The notes: generated by a model not told the origin, from the letters alone. A DNA stretch of 64,000 bases from Gottfriedia luciferensis (GCF_001712755.1 NZ_MDKC01000036.1:1-64000); one strand, 5' to 3'. Counted from the stretch's first letter, positions 26,763-37,249 are shown. Numbers and translations are program-made.

Positions 26763-26808
26763 TGTCATTCTCCTCTGAACTAATTTTTTCCTTACTTACC
26801 AAAAAACA

Positions 26809-26846
26809 TTAAAGCCTAGAGAAGTATGTCCCCCACTAGGCTTTAA
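26809..26846 (-). terminator. Hairpin between pflB and pflA
   Basis: TTAAAGCCTAG (26809-26819) pairs with CTAGGCTTTAA (26836-26846) with a 16-nt loop. On the minus strand a T-rich stretch (TGTTTTTTGG) follows. It could be a partial terminator or an RNA-stabilising element that sets the pflB:pflA ratio. Confidence 0.65.
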
Positions 26847-26858
26847 ACACAGTGATTT

Positions 26859-29084
26859 TTACATAGAACCGTGGAAAGTTCTATTTATTACGTCAATTTG
26901 TTGTTCCCTAGTTAGTTTTATGAAGTTAACTGCATAACCTGAGACTCTTATCGTTAATTGCGGATATTCTTCAGGATGTTCCATCGCATCCATTAATGTT
27001 TCTCGATTGAACACATTTACGTTTAAGTGATGGCCACCTTTTTCCGTATATCCATCTAACATTGCTACTAAGTTTAATATTTGTGTACTCTCGTCCTTAC
27101 CTAAAGCTTTTGGAACGATTGAAAAAGTATTTGAAATTCCATCTTGTGCATCCTCGTAAGGTAATTTCGCTACAGAACTTAATGATGCTAGCGCTCCATT
27201 TGTATCTCGTCCATGTAACGGATTGGCACCCGGAGCAAATGGTTCACCTGCTTTTCTTCCGTCTGGTGTATTACCCGTCTTTTTACCATAAACAACATTA
27301 GACGTAATCGTTAACACTGATGTTGTATGAATTGAATTACGATATGTTTTATGCTTTCTTACTTTTGCCATAAAGCTTTCAACAAGTTCTACAGCAATAT
27401 CATCTACAAGATCATTGTTGTTCCCGTATTTTGGATACTCTCCCTCAATTTCAAAATCAACAACGATTCCATTCTCATCGCGAATTGTTTTAACATTTGC
27501 ATGCTTGATAGCTGATAATGAATCAGCACAAACTGATAATCCTGCAATACCTGTTGCCATTGTACGTTTTATATTTGCATCATGTAACGCCATTTCAATT
27601 CGTTCATAGCTATATTTATCATGCATAAAGTGGATACAATTTAATGTGTTAACATATAAGCCTGCTAACCAATCTAATAAAACGTCGAACTTAATTTTTA
27701 CTTCTTCATAGTCAAGATACTCAGATGTAATTGGAGCATACATAGGTGCTACCTGAGCTTTTGACTTTTCATCTTTACCACCATTAATCGCATATAACAA
27801 TGCTTTAGCAAGATTTGCACGTGCACCAAAGAATTGCATTTGCTTACCGATTGTCATAGCGGAAACGCAACATGCAATGCCATAATCATCACCATATTCC
27901 GGACGCATGATATCATCATTTTCATATTGAATTGAGCTAGTTTTAATTGACATTTTTGCGCAATATTGTTTAAATCCGACTGGTAGTTTTGATGACCAAA
28001 GGACAGTTAAGTTAGGTTCTGGAGCTGGTCCTAGGTTATCTAAAGTATTTAAAAAACGGAATGAGTTCTTTGTTACAAGTGGACGACCATCTATTCCTAT
28101 TCCACCGATTGACTCTGTTACCCAAGTAGGATCGCCAGAAAATAATTCATTATAATCAGGCGTACGAGCAAACTTGACTAATCTCAGTTTCATTACAAAA
28201 TGATCGACTAATTCTTGTGCGTCTTGTTCAGTTAAAGTACATTCTTCAAGATCTCTTTCTATATAAATATCCAAAAATGTTGAAACTCGCCCTAAGCTCA
28301 TAGCTGCTCCATTTTGTTCTTTTATTGCTGCTAAATAGCCAAAATATAACCATTGGAAAGCTTCTTTTGCGTTTGTCGCAGGTCTAGCAATATCAAACCC
28401 ATGTTTTGTTGCCATTTGTTTTAATTCATTTAATGCACGGATTTGTTCATTTAGTTCTTCACGATCCCTTATTACTTCTTCTGACATAACACTTGTTGTT
28501 TTATTTAAAGTATCAATTTTATCGTTGATCAGTCGATCTACACCATATAACGCTACCCTTCTATAATCACCAATAATTCTTCCACGACCGTAAGCATCAG
28601 GTAGACCAGTAATCACACCCGAACGTCTTGCTGCTTTCATTTCTGATGTATAGGCATCAAATACGCCTTGATTATGTGTTTTTCGATATTCTGTAAATAT
28701 TTTACTTATTTCATCATCAACCTTATATCCATAAGACTCGCATGATGCTTCAGCCATTCGAATTCCACCAAATGGTTGTAATGATCTTTTAAACGGTTTA
28801 TCTGTTTGGAATCCAACAATTTGCTCTAATTCTTTCTCTAAGTATCCTGGTTCGTGTGAAGTAATCGTAGATACAATTTTCGTATCCATATCTAAAACTC
28901 CGCCATTTTCGCGTTCTTCTTTAGATAATTTAAGTACTAGATCCCATAGTTTGTTAGTTGCATCTGTTGGGCCTAAAAGAAAAGAGTCATCCCCAACATA
29001 AGATTTAACATTTTTTTGAATAAAGTCCCTTACATCAATCGTTTGTTCCCATCGTCCAGTTTCAAATTGTCTCCATTGTTCCAT
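26859..29084 (-). CDS. pflB: Formate C-acetyltransferase (pyruvate formate-lyase) PflB
   Basis: A 741-residue glycyl radical enzyme that converts pyruvate and CoA to acetyl-CoA and formate in fermentation. The catalytic cysteine pair is in [10 protein letters not shown] near residues 403-406, and the radical Gly716 is in [12 protein letters not shown], 25 residues from the C-terminus. The start at 29084 (MEQWRQFE) has GAGGAGG 9 nt upstream; the frame to 29108 is rejected. Upstream lies a Rex/Fnr-like site. B. subtilis lacks this operon, while cereus-type bacilli have it. Confidence 0.97.
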   Translation of the reverse strand: MEQWRQFETGRWEQTIDVRDFIQKNVKSYVGDDSFLLGPTDATNKLWDLVLKLSKEERENGGVLDMDTKIVSTITSHEPGYLEKELEQIVGFQTDKPFKRSLQPFGGIRMAEASCESYGYKVDDEISKIFTEYRKTHNQGVFDAYTSEMKAARRSGVITGLPDAYGRGRIIGDYRRVALYGVDRLINDKIDTLNKTTSVMSEEVIRDREELNEQIRALNELKQMATKHGFDIARPATNAKEAFQWLYFGYLAAIKEQNGAAMSLGRVSTFLDIYIERDLEECTLTEQDAQELVDHFVMKLRLVKFARTPDYNELFSGDPTWVTESIGGIGIDGRPLVTKNSFRFLNTLDNLGPAPEPNLTVLWSSKLPVGFKQYCAKMSIKTSSIQYENDDIMRPEYGDDYGIACCVSAMTIGKQMQFFGARANLAKALLYAINGGKDEKSKAQVAPMYAPITSEYLDYEEVKIKFDVLLDWLAGLYVNTLNCIHFMHDKYSYERIEMALHDANIKRTMATGIAGLSVCADSLSAIKHANVKTIRDENGIVVDFEIEGEYPKYGNNNDLVDDIAVELVESFMAKVRKHKTYRNSIHTTSVLTITSNVVYGKKTGNTPDGRKAGEPFAPGANPLHGRDTNGALASLSSVAKLPYEDAQDGISNTFSIVPKALGKDESTQILNLVAMLDGYTEKGGHHLNVNVFNRETLMDAMEHPEEYPQLTIRVSGYAVNFIKLTREQQIDVINRTFHGSM

Positions 29085-29469
29085 CGTATTACTCCTCCTC
29101 TTCTGCATATAATACAGAAAGTTAATTAAGTATATAACAGATTACATATCTAATTTAACATACGATGAACCGAAACAATCCTTTGTATTATGAACATATT
29201 GTGAAACATTGAACAAAGTGGTTAAAAAGTTAACTCATATAAACACTTAATTCTTTCCACTAAATTACAGTTGCTTCATATATATAGTAATTCACTCTGA
29301 AAACTTTCCTGTTAAACGACAAACTGTTATACTCAAAAGATAGTAACTGTATTAGCAAAATCTTAAAAATATGTGGACAAGACATTCACAATTCAAATAT
29401 GCGATAATACTATGGTTAATACACAAATGAATAGTCCAATTGAACAATGTTTATATAAAGGAGTAATTT
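29085..29469. promoter_or_regulatory. Divergent control region pflB / yojN, with Rex/Fnr-like site
   Basis: 385 bp between divergent genes with no coding frame. At 29199-29216 stands TTGTGAAACATTGAACAA, which agrees at 15 of 18 positions with the Rex consensus TTGTGAAATATTTCACAA. Its left half TGTGA also fits an Fnr half-site. Both regulators control pfl in related bacteria. The right half is imperfect, so binding is only suggested. Confidence 0.5.
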
Positions 29470-30363
29470 ATGAATACAAAACTAAATCTTTCTAGTTCGA
29501 TTAATGAAAAATTAAATTTAATATATAATGAACAAATTCAAAAAGTTCTAAAAGAAGAGCAATTATTAATCGGAACAAAACAATATGTTTCTCAAGATAA
29601 AACGATTTTAGAAGATGCTATTACTGCCCTTCTACTTGGTAAAAATATATTATTAAAAGGTCCAACAGGAAGTGGTAAAACGGTTTTAGCAGAGACTCTT
29701 TCAAAATTGCTTTATCAACCGATGCACAGCATAAACTGTTCAGTCGATTTAGATTTAGAAGGTATAGTTGGATACAACACAATTGCCTCTAATACGAACG
29801 GATCTGAAGTAGTATTCATCGATGGACCTTTAATGAAAGCAATGAAAAAAGGTCATATTTTATATATTGACGAAATTAACATGGCTAAACCAGAAACATT
29901 ACCATTACTACATGGTGCACTTGATTATCGAAAAATGATTACAAATCCATTTACTCAAGAAGTAGTAAAAGGTGACGAAAACTTTAGAGTAATCGCCGCA
30001 ATAAATGAAGGATATGTAGGAACAAGCGAATTAAATGAAGCTTTAAAAAATCGCTTCATTATCATAGATGTTCCATATATTAACGGGGAATCATTACTTC
30101 AGTTATTAAAAGATGAATCTGAGCTAAAAGATGAAGAACTACTGAAGAAATTCACAAACTTTTCAAGTGATTTAATTCCATTAGCAAGTGAAGGCAGAAT
30201 TAGTGAAGATGCAGCAAGTATTCGCGGTGTTCTTGACGCATGTGATTTATCTGTTCATATACCAGTGCTTCGAGCAATTGAACGCACAATTATCGCTAAA
30301 TTAAGTGATGACATTGAGCGCGAGACTGTTAGAGAACTAGCTGAAAGTTATTTTCTTTCTTGA
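29470..30363 (+). CDS. yojN: MoxR/NorQ-type AAA+ ATPase (YojN-like)
   Basis: A 297-residue AAA+ ATPase: Walker A GPTGSGKT (64-71), Walker B ILYIDEIN (130-137), sensor AAINEGY and arginine finger region NEALKNRFIIIDVP. MoxR-type ATPases act with VWA proteins to insert metal cofactors or remodel enzymes. The partner yojO follows after 19 bp. AAAGGAG precedes the ATG. In B. subtilis yojN-yojO were named after NorQ/NorD; no nitric oxide reductase gene is nearby, so the client enzyme is unknown. Confidence 0.88.
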   Translation: MNTKLNLSSSINEKLNLIYNEQIQKVLKEEQLLIGTKQYVSQDKTILEDAITALLLGKNILLKGPTGSGKTVLAETLSKLLYQPMHSINCSVDLDLEGIVGYNTIASNTNGSEVVFIDGPLMKAMKKGHILYIDEINMAKPETLPLLHGALDYRKMITNPFTQEVVKGDENFRVIAAINEGYVGTSELNEALKNRFIIIDVPYINGESLLQLLKDESELKDEELLKKFTNFSSDLIPLASEGRISEDAASIRGVLDACDLSVHIPVLRAIERTIIAKLSDDIERETVRELAESYFLS

Positions 30364-30382
30364 AATGAGTGATGATTAACAT

Positions 30383-32260
30383 ATGAAACAAATCATTTTT
30401 AACAATAAAAAAATCGACGCTTCTACTTTTCTTCAAATGGAAAATTTATCAATTTCTCTTTCGAAAGATCGTAGTTCATTTTTAGAATTTGATTTTCAAG
30501 CGTATTACGACGATGAAGAACAAAAATTTACTGTAAGTCATTTTTGGGATACACAAGAGCATAGTACACAGTTACAAGGTTTGAAATCAGATGTTTACTT
30601 AAAAGCTTTAGGTAACAAACATTACTCAGATTTTAGTGAATTCAAAGATACACTAAAGGAATTACAAGAAACTCATTTAAAAAGTTTTTTCACACAATTG
30701 TTTGTCCTTCTTGAGGATATCCGACTTGAAGAGTTGATTATTCATCAAAGGCCAGGTACAAGACAATTATTTTCTACGAGAAAAAAAATATATAGACATT
30801 ATTTTCAATCACAATTCAAAGCAAATGAAATGCGTAATTTCCAATTAGATCAGTTGTTTTGTTTAATTTATCTTTCACTTACTTCTACTCAATTAACTTA
30901 TCAAACGAATGAACAACTAGAGGATATTTTACCCATCCTCTTCCAAGCGTTTGAAGCTAAGAAAACAAGTGATATTTCTTCTATTGTATTTAGAGTGCAG
31001 CAGAGATTACTCTCACTATATAAGGAAGATATGATTCACACATATTTTGGCTATTTACCGTTAAATAAAATTAACGAATTAGCTTCATGTAATAGTAAGG
31101 TAAAAGAGCTTCAAAATGACGACCAACAAGAGGGTCTTGATGAAAGAAATAGCGAAGATGAAAGATTATCAACCTGGCATAGAGAAAGTAAAAATAATGA
31201 AACAGATGATAATTTTTTACGATTTGAAGTTGAAAGTGGTACAAAAACTTCTATTAAAGCAAATTTTGCACGAGAAGAAGAGGCCGGCGATCAGGCAATT
31301 GCAAATGCATTTGGTTCCTCTAAACAAGGAGAGAATAAAAAGTCAAAACAAACTGATTCATATGAGGCTACGAATTCATCCTCTGCGCAGCAAAATCCTT
31401 TTGGTAAATACAATAGTAATGTTTCTATTAAATATAAAGAAGCAATTGGGCAAACAGTTACTGAAAAGAAACAGTATTCTACATTGTCTTCAATGGTATC
31501 TAAAGATGTTAAAGAACTAAGAAAAACGATTGAAAAATCATTAGAAAATAAACAAAATGCACCTACTGATAAATACTATGGTAGGTTAAATAAAAAATGG
31601 ATTCGACTTTTCACAGATGAAAATCCTAAAATGTTTTATAAAAAACAAACTGAATCGAAAGAATTAGATGCTGTATTTTACTTACTAGTAGATTGCTCGG
31701 GATCGATGTTTAATAAAATGGATGAAGTGAAAAAAAGCGTCATTTTATTCCATGAAACATTAAAACAATTAAAAATCTCTCATAGCATTAGCGGCTTTTG
31801 GGAGGATGCTTCAAATGCTACAAAAGAAAACAAACCAAATATTTTACATCAAGTCATTCCGTTTTCAAGCTCTTTATCACCTTCTGTAGGTCCAAATATC
31901 ATGCAGCTTCAAGAAGAAGAGGACAATCGTGACGGCTTAATGATTCGAATTGTTTCAGAAGAACTAGCTAAACGTTCGGAAAAGCATAAGTTTTTACTCG
32001 TATTTACAGACGGCGAACCTTCAGCATTAGATTATTTCCAAGATGGGATTATCGATACGCATGAAGCAGTTAAACAAGCTAGAAAACTTGGAATTGAGGT
32101 AATCGGTACATTCATTGAGGAAGAAGAACATCAAGAAGAAACTTCACAATTAATGAAAAATATTTATCAGCACCATTACTTAATCGCTTCAAATGCAGAA
32201 GATTTAAGACTACAATTAAAACCAATGTTAAAAAAGTTATTATTAAGAAGCATAGAATAA
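30383..32260 (+). CDS. yojO: VWA-domain protein partner of the MoxR ATPase (YojO/NorD-like)
   Basis: The 625-residue protein has a long helical N-terminal part (1-230), a low-complexity charged linker (about 235-400: many Glu, Asn, Lys, Ser) and a C-terminal von Willebrand A domain. Its metal-ion-dependent adhesion site is complete: Asp437, Ser439 and Ser441 in LLVDCSGSMF, and TDGEPSALDYF later. Such proteins act with the ATPase encoded just before. No signal peptide is present, so it acts in the cytoplasm. A strong terminator follows. Confidence 0.85.
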   Translation: MKQIIFNNKKIDASTFLQMENLSISLSKDRSSFLEFDFQAYYDDEEQKFTVSHFWDTQEHSTQLQGLKSDVYLKALGNKHYSDFSEFKDTLKELQETHLKSFFTQLFVLLEDIRLEELIIHQRPGTRQLFSTRKKIYRHYFQSQFKANEMRNFQLDQLFCLIYLSLTSTQLTYQTNEQLEDILPILFQAFEAKKTSDISSIVFRVQQRLLSLYKEDMIHTYFGYLPLNKINELASCNSKVKELQNDDQQEGLDERNSEDERLSTWHRESKNNETDDNFLRFEVESGTKTSIKANFAREEEAGDQAIANAFGSSKQGENKKSKQTDSYEATNSSSAQQNPFGKYNSNVSIKYKEAIGQTVTEKKQYSTLSSMVSKDVKELRKTIEKSLENKQNAPTDKYYGRLNKKWIRLFTDENPKMFYKKQTESKELDAVFYLLVDCSGSMFNKMDEVKKSVILFHETLKQLKISHSISGFWEDASNATKENKPNILHQVIPFSSSLSPSVGPNIMQLQEEEDNRDGLMIRIVSEELAKRSEKHKFLLVFTDGEPSALDYFQDGIIDTHEAVKQARKLGIEVIGTFIEEEEHQEETSQLMKNIYQHHYLIASNAEDLRLQLKPMLKKLLLRSIE

Positions 32261-32280
32261 GATAGTTGTCCATAAGATGA

Positions 32281-32318
32281 AAAGAAATAGGTTTACTAGT
32301 AACCTATTTCTTTTTATT
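32281..32318 (+). terminator. Terminator of yojN-yojO
   Basis: AAAGAAATAGGTT (32281-32293) pairs with AACCTATTTCTTT (32301-32313), followed by TTATTTTA. Confidence 0.9.
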
Positions 32319-32493
32319 TTATAAGAAGTTAGAATATTTTGTCGAACAGATTTACATAATGAAATCGTATTTCCTATTGATTTTTAAAATTAAACGGAGT
32401 ACGATAAATTTTGACGACTTAGAGAGATGCATATTTAAAGAAAAGCTAGTGAATGACCGCTAGTTTGTTTTGTATTTAAGGGGGATTAGGACT

Positions 32494-34416
32494 ATGCCTA
32501 CTTCAATTAAAGCAACATTTTCACGTGTACGTTTCGTATTACTAGTTGCGTTAGTAGTTTGGCTAAAAACGTATATTGTTACTCTGTTTGGATTCGATTT
32601 AAAAATTGATACCGTCTTTCAAAATGTAATATTATTTATTAGCCCTTTGGCATCCTCATTATTCCTTGTAGGGATCGCACTTTTTTTCAAAGGGAAAAAA
32701 CGTAATACGATCGCGCTTTTGATTAATTTCATTTTAACCTTGCTATTATGTGGAAACGTTTTATTTTACGGATTCTTTAACGACTTCATAACATTACCAG
32801 TGCTGTTCCAAACTAGTAATATGGGTGATTTAGGATCAAGCGTAAAAGAACTAGCAAGCTTTAAAATTCTTTTTATGTTTATTGATATTCTTATCCTATA
32901 TTTAATCTCAAAGAAATTTCCTAAATTTTCAAACACTGGTCGAGTACCTTCATTTATGAAGTCAACTTACTATTTAATTACGATTGCAATTGCAGTTTTA
33001 AACTTAGGTTTAGCTGAAATGGAAAGACCCGAATTACTTACTCGTTCGTTTGATCGTGAAATGCTTGTAAAAAATCTTGGATTATATGTGTACCAAGGTT
33101 ATGATTTATCACTTCAAACAAAGACTTCAACACAAAAGGCCTTTGCGGATAGCAGTAAATTAACTGAAATTGAAAACTATGTAAATAGTAACGGCGCAAA
33201 AGCAAATGCCAAGCTTTTCGGTAAATATAAAGGAAAAAATGTTATTGTTATTTCTTTAGAATCAATGCAAAATTTCACAATTGGCGCAAAGGTTAATGGG
33301 AAAGAAATAACTCCATTTTTAAATAAATACATTAAAGAAAGTTATTATTTTGACCACTTCTATCACCAAACCGGCCAAGGAAAAACATCTGATGCGGAGT
33401 TCATTATTGATAACTCTTTATATCCATTAGACCGCGGTGCTGTCTATTTTACACATGCAAATAACGAATATATGGCTACACCTGAAATTTTAAAAGATCA
33501 AGGATATTATTCAGCTGTATTCCATGCAAATAATAAAAGCTTTTGGAATCGAAATGTAATGTACCCTTCTTTAGGTTACGATCGCTACTTTAATGAAGTA
33601 GATTATAATATTACCGATGAAAACTCGGTAAACTGGGGATTAAAGGATGAAGATTTCTTTCAACAATCACTTCCTCTTTTATCACAAGTGAAACAACCGT
33701 TTTATACTAGATTCTTAACTTTATCAAACCACTATCCTTTCGTACTTGATCCTCAAGATCAATACATTGATCAATATAATTCTGGTGACGAGACACTTGA
33801 TCGTTATGTAACGACAGTACGATATATGGATGAATCAATTAAACACTTTGTTGAAGGTTTGAAAAAATCAGGTCTATATGATAATACAATTCTTGTAATG
33901 TATGGTGATCATTATGGTATTTCTGAAAACCACAATCGTGCAATGGCTCAGTTCTTAGGTAAAGACGAAATTACTCCATATGACCATATGGATTTACAAC
34001 GTACACCATTTATTATTCATTTACCTATGCAAAAACAAGGTCAAACAATCTCAAAGGTTGCTGGTCAAATTGATGTAAAACCTACGATTCTTCATCTGTT
34101 AGGCGTTGATACAAAATCAGATATTGAATTTGGTAAAGATTTATTTAGCCCAGATTATTCGGAATTCATTGTTTTCCGTGATGGAAGCTTCGTTACAAGT
34201 AAATATTATTATGTAGCTGGCTCTAATGAATTTTATAATCGATTAACTGCTGAAAAAGTAGAAGTTCCTGATCAAGAAGCGAAACTATTAATTGATAAAG
34301 CTAAAAAAGAACTAACACTTTCAGATAATATTGTTTACGGTGATTTATTCCGTTTCTACAGTGGCAACAAGCATAAAACAGGTACAATGCAAACAATAAC
34401 TGAACCAAATCAGTAA
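32494..34416 (+). CDS. ltaS: Lipoteichoic acid synthase (LtaS family)
   Basis: A 640-residue membrane enzyme that polymerises glycerol phosphate from phosphatidylglycerol. Five N-terminal helices (about 10-180) precede an extracellular sulfatase-like domain. The nucleophile is Thr298 in GQGKTSDAEF, equivalent to Thr297/Thr300 in known LtaS enzymes. A likely signal-peptidase site lies at AFA before DSS (about residue 210), so the catalytic part may be released. AAGGGGG is 9 nt before the ATG at 32494. B. subtilis has four paralogues, so the exact orthologue is open. Confidence 0.93.
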   Translation: MPTSIKATFSRVRFVLLVALVVWLKTYIVTLFGFDLKIDTVFQNVILFISPLASSLFLVGIALFFKGKKRNTIALLINFILTLLLCGNVLFYGFFNDFITLPVLFQTSNMGDLGSSVKELASFKILFMFIDILILYLISKKFPKFSNTGRVPSFMKSTYYLITIAIAVLNLGLAEMERPELLTRSFDREMLVKNLGLYVYQGYDLSLQTKTSTQKAFADSSKLTEIENYVNSNGAKANAKLFGKYKGKNVIVISLESMQNFTIGAKVNGKEITPFLNKYIKESYYFDHFYHQTGQGKTSDAEFIIDNSLYPLDRGAVYFTHANNEYMATPEILKDQGYYSAVFHANNKSFWNRNVMYPSLGYDRYFNEVDYNITDENSVNWGLKDEDFFQQSLPLLSQVKQPFYTRFLTLSNHYPFVLDPQDQYIDQYNSGDETLDRYVTTVRYMDESIKHFVEGLKKSGLYDNTILVMYGDHYGISENHNRAMAQFLGKDEITPYDHMDLQRTPFIIHLPMQKQGQTISKVAGQIDVKPTILHLLGVDTKSDIEFGKDLFSPDYSEFIVFRDGSFVTSKYYYVAGSNEFYNRLTAEKVEVPDQEAKLLIDKAKKELTLSDNIVYGDLFRFYSGNKHKTGTMQTITEPNQ

Positions 34417-34452
34417 AATGTACTTCAATTAAATTTTTAATTTTATCCACCG

Positions 34453-34481
34453 AGAGATGCTTTTACAAGCATCTCTTTTTG
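34453..34481 (+). terminator. Terminator of ltaS
   Basis: AGAGATGC (34453-34460) pairs with GCATCTCT (34469-34476) with an 8-nt loop and TTTTTG after it. A TATAAT at 34483-34488 just beyond could be the -10 of the next gene. Confidence 0.9.
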
Positions 34482-34538
34482 TTATAATATGGTATTTATA
34501 CATAGTTTTTTAATTAAAATATAGTGGGAGGATATTAA

Positions 34539-35690
34539 TTGTATAAAAACTCTAAGTTATTATTTTGGACGATCGAATTACTATTATTATTCTTAGTCTT
34601 ATTCGTTGGAACAAAAATATCATTCTTATTTCAACCAATTGGCATTTTAGTTAGTACTTTATTCGCGCCAATACTTGTTTCAGTCTTTCTATATTTCCTA
34701 TTCGCACCAATAGTTGATTTTTTAGAGCGTAAAAAAGTGCCTCGTTCAATAGGCATTCTTCTTCTCTATCTCGGATTAATCCTAATTGCTGTAGTATCTA
34801 TCATTAATGTATTCCCAACCTTAACTGATCAATTTAAAGATTTAGTAAATAATATGCCAACAATTGTAAATGAAGCAACAAATAAGATTGGTCTATTAGA
34901 GAAATGGTTAGGAAGTCAAAATTACGTTGAAATTAAAGATTTAGAAAAGAAAGTCGCAGACTATGCCCTAGTATTTATCGGTGGCATAACTGGTGGAATT
35001 GGTGCGTTTTTCAATATTTTAAGTAATGTAACGTTAATCATATTAACAGTTCCATTTATACTGTTCTATATGTTCAAAGATGGTCATAAGTTTCCAGCTG
35101 CGATGTCGCGTTTTTTACCGCAAAGCTTAAGAAAAGAAGCAATTCATATTGCAAATGAAACAGGCGAAACATTAGCATCTTACATTCAAGGTCAAACGAT
35201 TGTTTGTATTTTCGTTGGAATTGGAACATTTATTGGATATAGTATTATCGGATTACATAATGCCCTAATTTTAGCGTTAGTAGCTGCTATTACAAATATT
35301 ATCCCATACTTTGGCCCGTTTATCGGTGGAGCTCCTGCAGTGATCGTTGCGGCTCTAATTTCTCCAAAATTAGCGTTATTCGTTGTACTAATCATTGTAA
35401 TTGTTCAACAAATTGATTCAAACTTAATCTCACCATATATTATGGGGAAAAAGTTAAATATTCATCCTTTAACGATTATTCTATTATTATTATTCGCTGG
35501 TAACTTTGCTGGTGTACTTGGTATGGTTTTAGCTGTGCCAACCTATGCAATTTGTAAAGTAGTGATTGTTAATATATCTAGGATCATCAATTTAAGGAAA
35601 AAAGCAAAATTCGCAGATAAGATTATTGATGACGACATTGAAACAAATATCGAAATAAACATTAACAACGATAACGACCAAAAAGAATAA
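34539..35690 (+). CDS. AI-2E family transporter (UPF0118)
   Basis: A 383-residue membrane protein with about seven to eight helices and the conserved PYFGPFIGGAPA segment near residue 265 that marks the family. Members move autoinducer-2, Na+/H+ or other solutes, so the substrate is open. The start codon is TTG with GGGAGG 7 nt upstream. The last 25 residues are acidic and Asn-rich. A bidirectional terminator follows. Confidence 0.88.
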   Translation: MYKNSKLLFWTIELLLLFLVLFVGTKISFLFQPIGILVSTLFAPILVSVFLYFLFAPIVDFLERKKVPRSIGILLLYLGLILIAVVSIINVFPTLTDQFKDLVNNMPTIVNEATNKIGLLEKWLGSQNYVEIKDLEKKVADYALVFIGGITGGIGAFFNILSNVTLIILTVPFILFYMFKDGHKFPAAMSRFLPQSLRKEAIHIANETGETLASYIQGQTIVCIFVGIGTFIGYSIIGLHNALILALVAAITNIIPYFGPFIGGAPAVIVAALISPKLALFVVLIIVIVQQIDSNLISPYIMGKKLNIHPLTIILLLLFAGNFAGVLGMVLAVPTYAICKVVIVNISRIINLRKKAKFADKIIDDDIETNIEININNDNDQKE

Positions 35691-35760
35691 AAAAGAGCAA
35701 GAATAATGAAGTTGGAGTGATTTCCACTCCTAACACTTCCATTATTCCTGCTCTTTTTTT
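35689..35760. terminator. Bidirectional terminator, AI-2E gene / ogt operon
   Basis: A long, interrupted stem: AAAAAGAGCA with TGCTCTTTTT as outer arms, GAATAATG with CATTATTC in the middle, and a GGAGTG/CACTCC inner hairpin. Confidence 0.9.
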
Positions 35761-36241
35761 ACAAGTTAAACGTCTCTCTTCCCTGCTCTCTATTTAAAAG
35801 CCATTCTTTCCTCCACAGTCCACCAGCATAACCAGTTAGCTTACCATTTGACCCAATAATACGATGGCATGGAACGATGATACTTAATGGATTTCTTGCA
35901 TTTGCATTCGCAACAGCTCTTACTGCCTTCGGATTCCCTATACGACTAGCAATATCCGCATATGAAGCAGTTTCTCCATATTTAATTTTAACTAGTTCCC
36001 TCCACACACTTTCTTGAAAAGGAGTACCTTTTGCAATTGATTGAATACTAAATTCCTTCCTAGATCCATTAAAATATTCAATCAGCTCATTTGCAGCATC
36101 CTTTAAAGAAGGAGGTACTATTTTTTGAATATCATCATTGTCTTCTTTGACAAAATCTATATATGACACTCCTTTTGCATTTCCAACGATCCTCAACGTA
36201 CCTAACGGAGTGTCTATATAAGCTGTATCTAATTGATTCAT
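35759..36241 (-). CDS. ogt: Methylated-DNA-[protein]-cysteine S-methyltransferase
   Basis: A 160-residue suicide repair protein that removes O6-alkyl groups from guanine. The acceptor Cys125 lies in IIVPCHRIIG, with the helix-turn-helix RAVANANARNP before it. No Ada-type N-terminal domain is present. Last gene of a DinB-GNAT-Ogt cluster with 28 bp to the gene before it; the stop codon touches the terminator. Confidence 0.95.
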   Translation of the reverse strand: MNQLDTAYIDTPLGTLRIVGNAKGVSYIDFVKEDNDDIQKIVPPSLKDAANELIEYFNGSRKEFSIQSIAKGTPFQESVWRELVKIKYGETASYADIASRIGNPKAVRAVANANARNPLSIIVPCHRIIGSNGKLTGYAGGLWRKEWLLNREQGRETFNL

Positions 36242-36269
36242 AAATCATTCTCCTATGCATTAAGTTAGA

Positions 36270-36746
36270 TTATTTATCTAAATTTGGAAAATACTCCATT
36301 GCTTCATTACATTGATTATAACCGTTCCGCTTATAAAAATTAACTCCTTGCTCACTTGGCCAAACAATAACAAATTCGAACTTCATTTCACTTACCCATT
36401 TATTCACTTTGGAGATTAATTTCCCTCCAATCTCCTTCCCTCGATAGTCCTTTAATGTATATACATTCGTCATGAAAGCAAAAGGATTAGTCACTCTACC
36501 AGGTCGGGGTACTTTTTGAATAAGTTCAATATAAATATGGGAAACAATTATATGTTCTATTTCAGCAACCCATATATACCACTGTTTACTGTTTATTGCA
36601 TTTAGTAAAAAATCACGACATTCACTGTAAAAGTCATTGTATTCGCTCTCTTTAATTCTTCCAGTCTCATAATCTTCCAAAGTAAAGTCCCATCTCATCT
36701 TAATTAACTGCTCAATATCTTTTATTTCTGCCAACCTCAAATTCAT
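36270..36746 (-). CDS. GNAT family N-acetyltransferase
   Basis: A 158-residue acetyltransferase. Strand-loop-helix A, which binds acetyl-CoA, is VYTLKDYRGKEIGGKLISKVNKW (about 95-117; R-G-K-x-I-G). FEFVIVWPSEQGVNFYKRNGY is the fourth strand and the FYxxxGF-like end. AAGGGGG precedes the ATG. It lies 11 bp after the DinB gene, in one operon with ogt. Confidence 0.85.
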   Translation of the reverse strand: MNLRLAEIKDIEQLIKMRWDFTLEDYETGRIKESEYNDFYSECRDFLLNAINSKQWYIWVAEIEHIIVSHIYIELIQKVPRPGRVTNPFAFMTNVYTLKDYRGKEIGGKLISKVNKWVSEMKFEFVIVWPSEQGVNFYKRNGYNQCNEAMEYFPNLDK

Positions 36747-36757
36747 TTTATGCCCCC

Positions 36758-37249
36758 TTAATCCTCTGTACCTAAAACATCGGTATTAGGTGGAATATAC
36801 CCCATCTGTCGAGCCATCGAGACAATTTGTCCTTTATGATGATATTCATGTGTGATTGCATGTACTAGTAATTTTATCGGTGTGATAGATATTTCTTCAT
36901 TTTGATCTCTCCAAGGAATCTTTCTTACAATTGGTTTATTTAATTGATCAAGTTTCATATCCAATAATTCACTCACGAATAGATCAGCTTGTTCAAATCT
37001 TGATTTAATATCATCAAGACTAAGATTTACAACGTTTTCCTTTGGCGTAATTGCCTTTTTCGTTTTCAATAATATAAAGGATCCAACCCATGCAATATAA
37101 CATTCAGCCATATGTAGTAAAGTTTCTCTAACACTTTGGAAACCAAACCCGTCTAATTTACGAGTAAAATCCTCTTGCTTTAATTCACCACAAAAATTTA
37201 ACAATGCTTCACGATTTTCTTTTACCCATTGATATTCCTTCAGATTCAC
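36758..37249 (-). CDS. DinB-like four-helix metalloprotein
   Basis: A 163-residue DinB/YfiT-type protein. Three histidines expected to bind a divalent metal are visible: LLHMAE near residue 46 and THEYHHKGQ near residue 137. Bacillithiol-dependent thiol transferases (BstA type) belong to this superfamily, but the actual activity is unknown. I choose the GTG at 37249, which lies 6 nt after GAGGTG; an upstream GTG at 37258 overlaps that site. Confidence 0.85.
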   Translation of the reverse strand: MNLKEYQWVKENREALLNFCGELKQEDFTRKLDGFGFQSVRETLLHMAECYIAWVGSFILLKTKKAITPKENVVNLSLDDIKSRFEQADLFVSELLDMKLDQLNKPIVRKIPWRDQNEEISITPIKLLVHAITHEYHHKGQIVSMARQMGYIPPNTDVLGTED

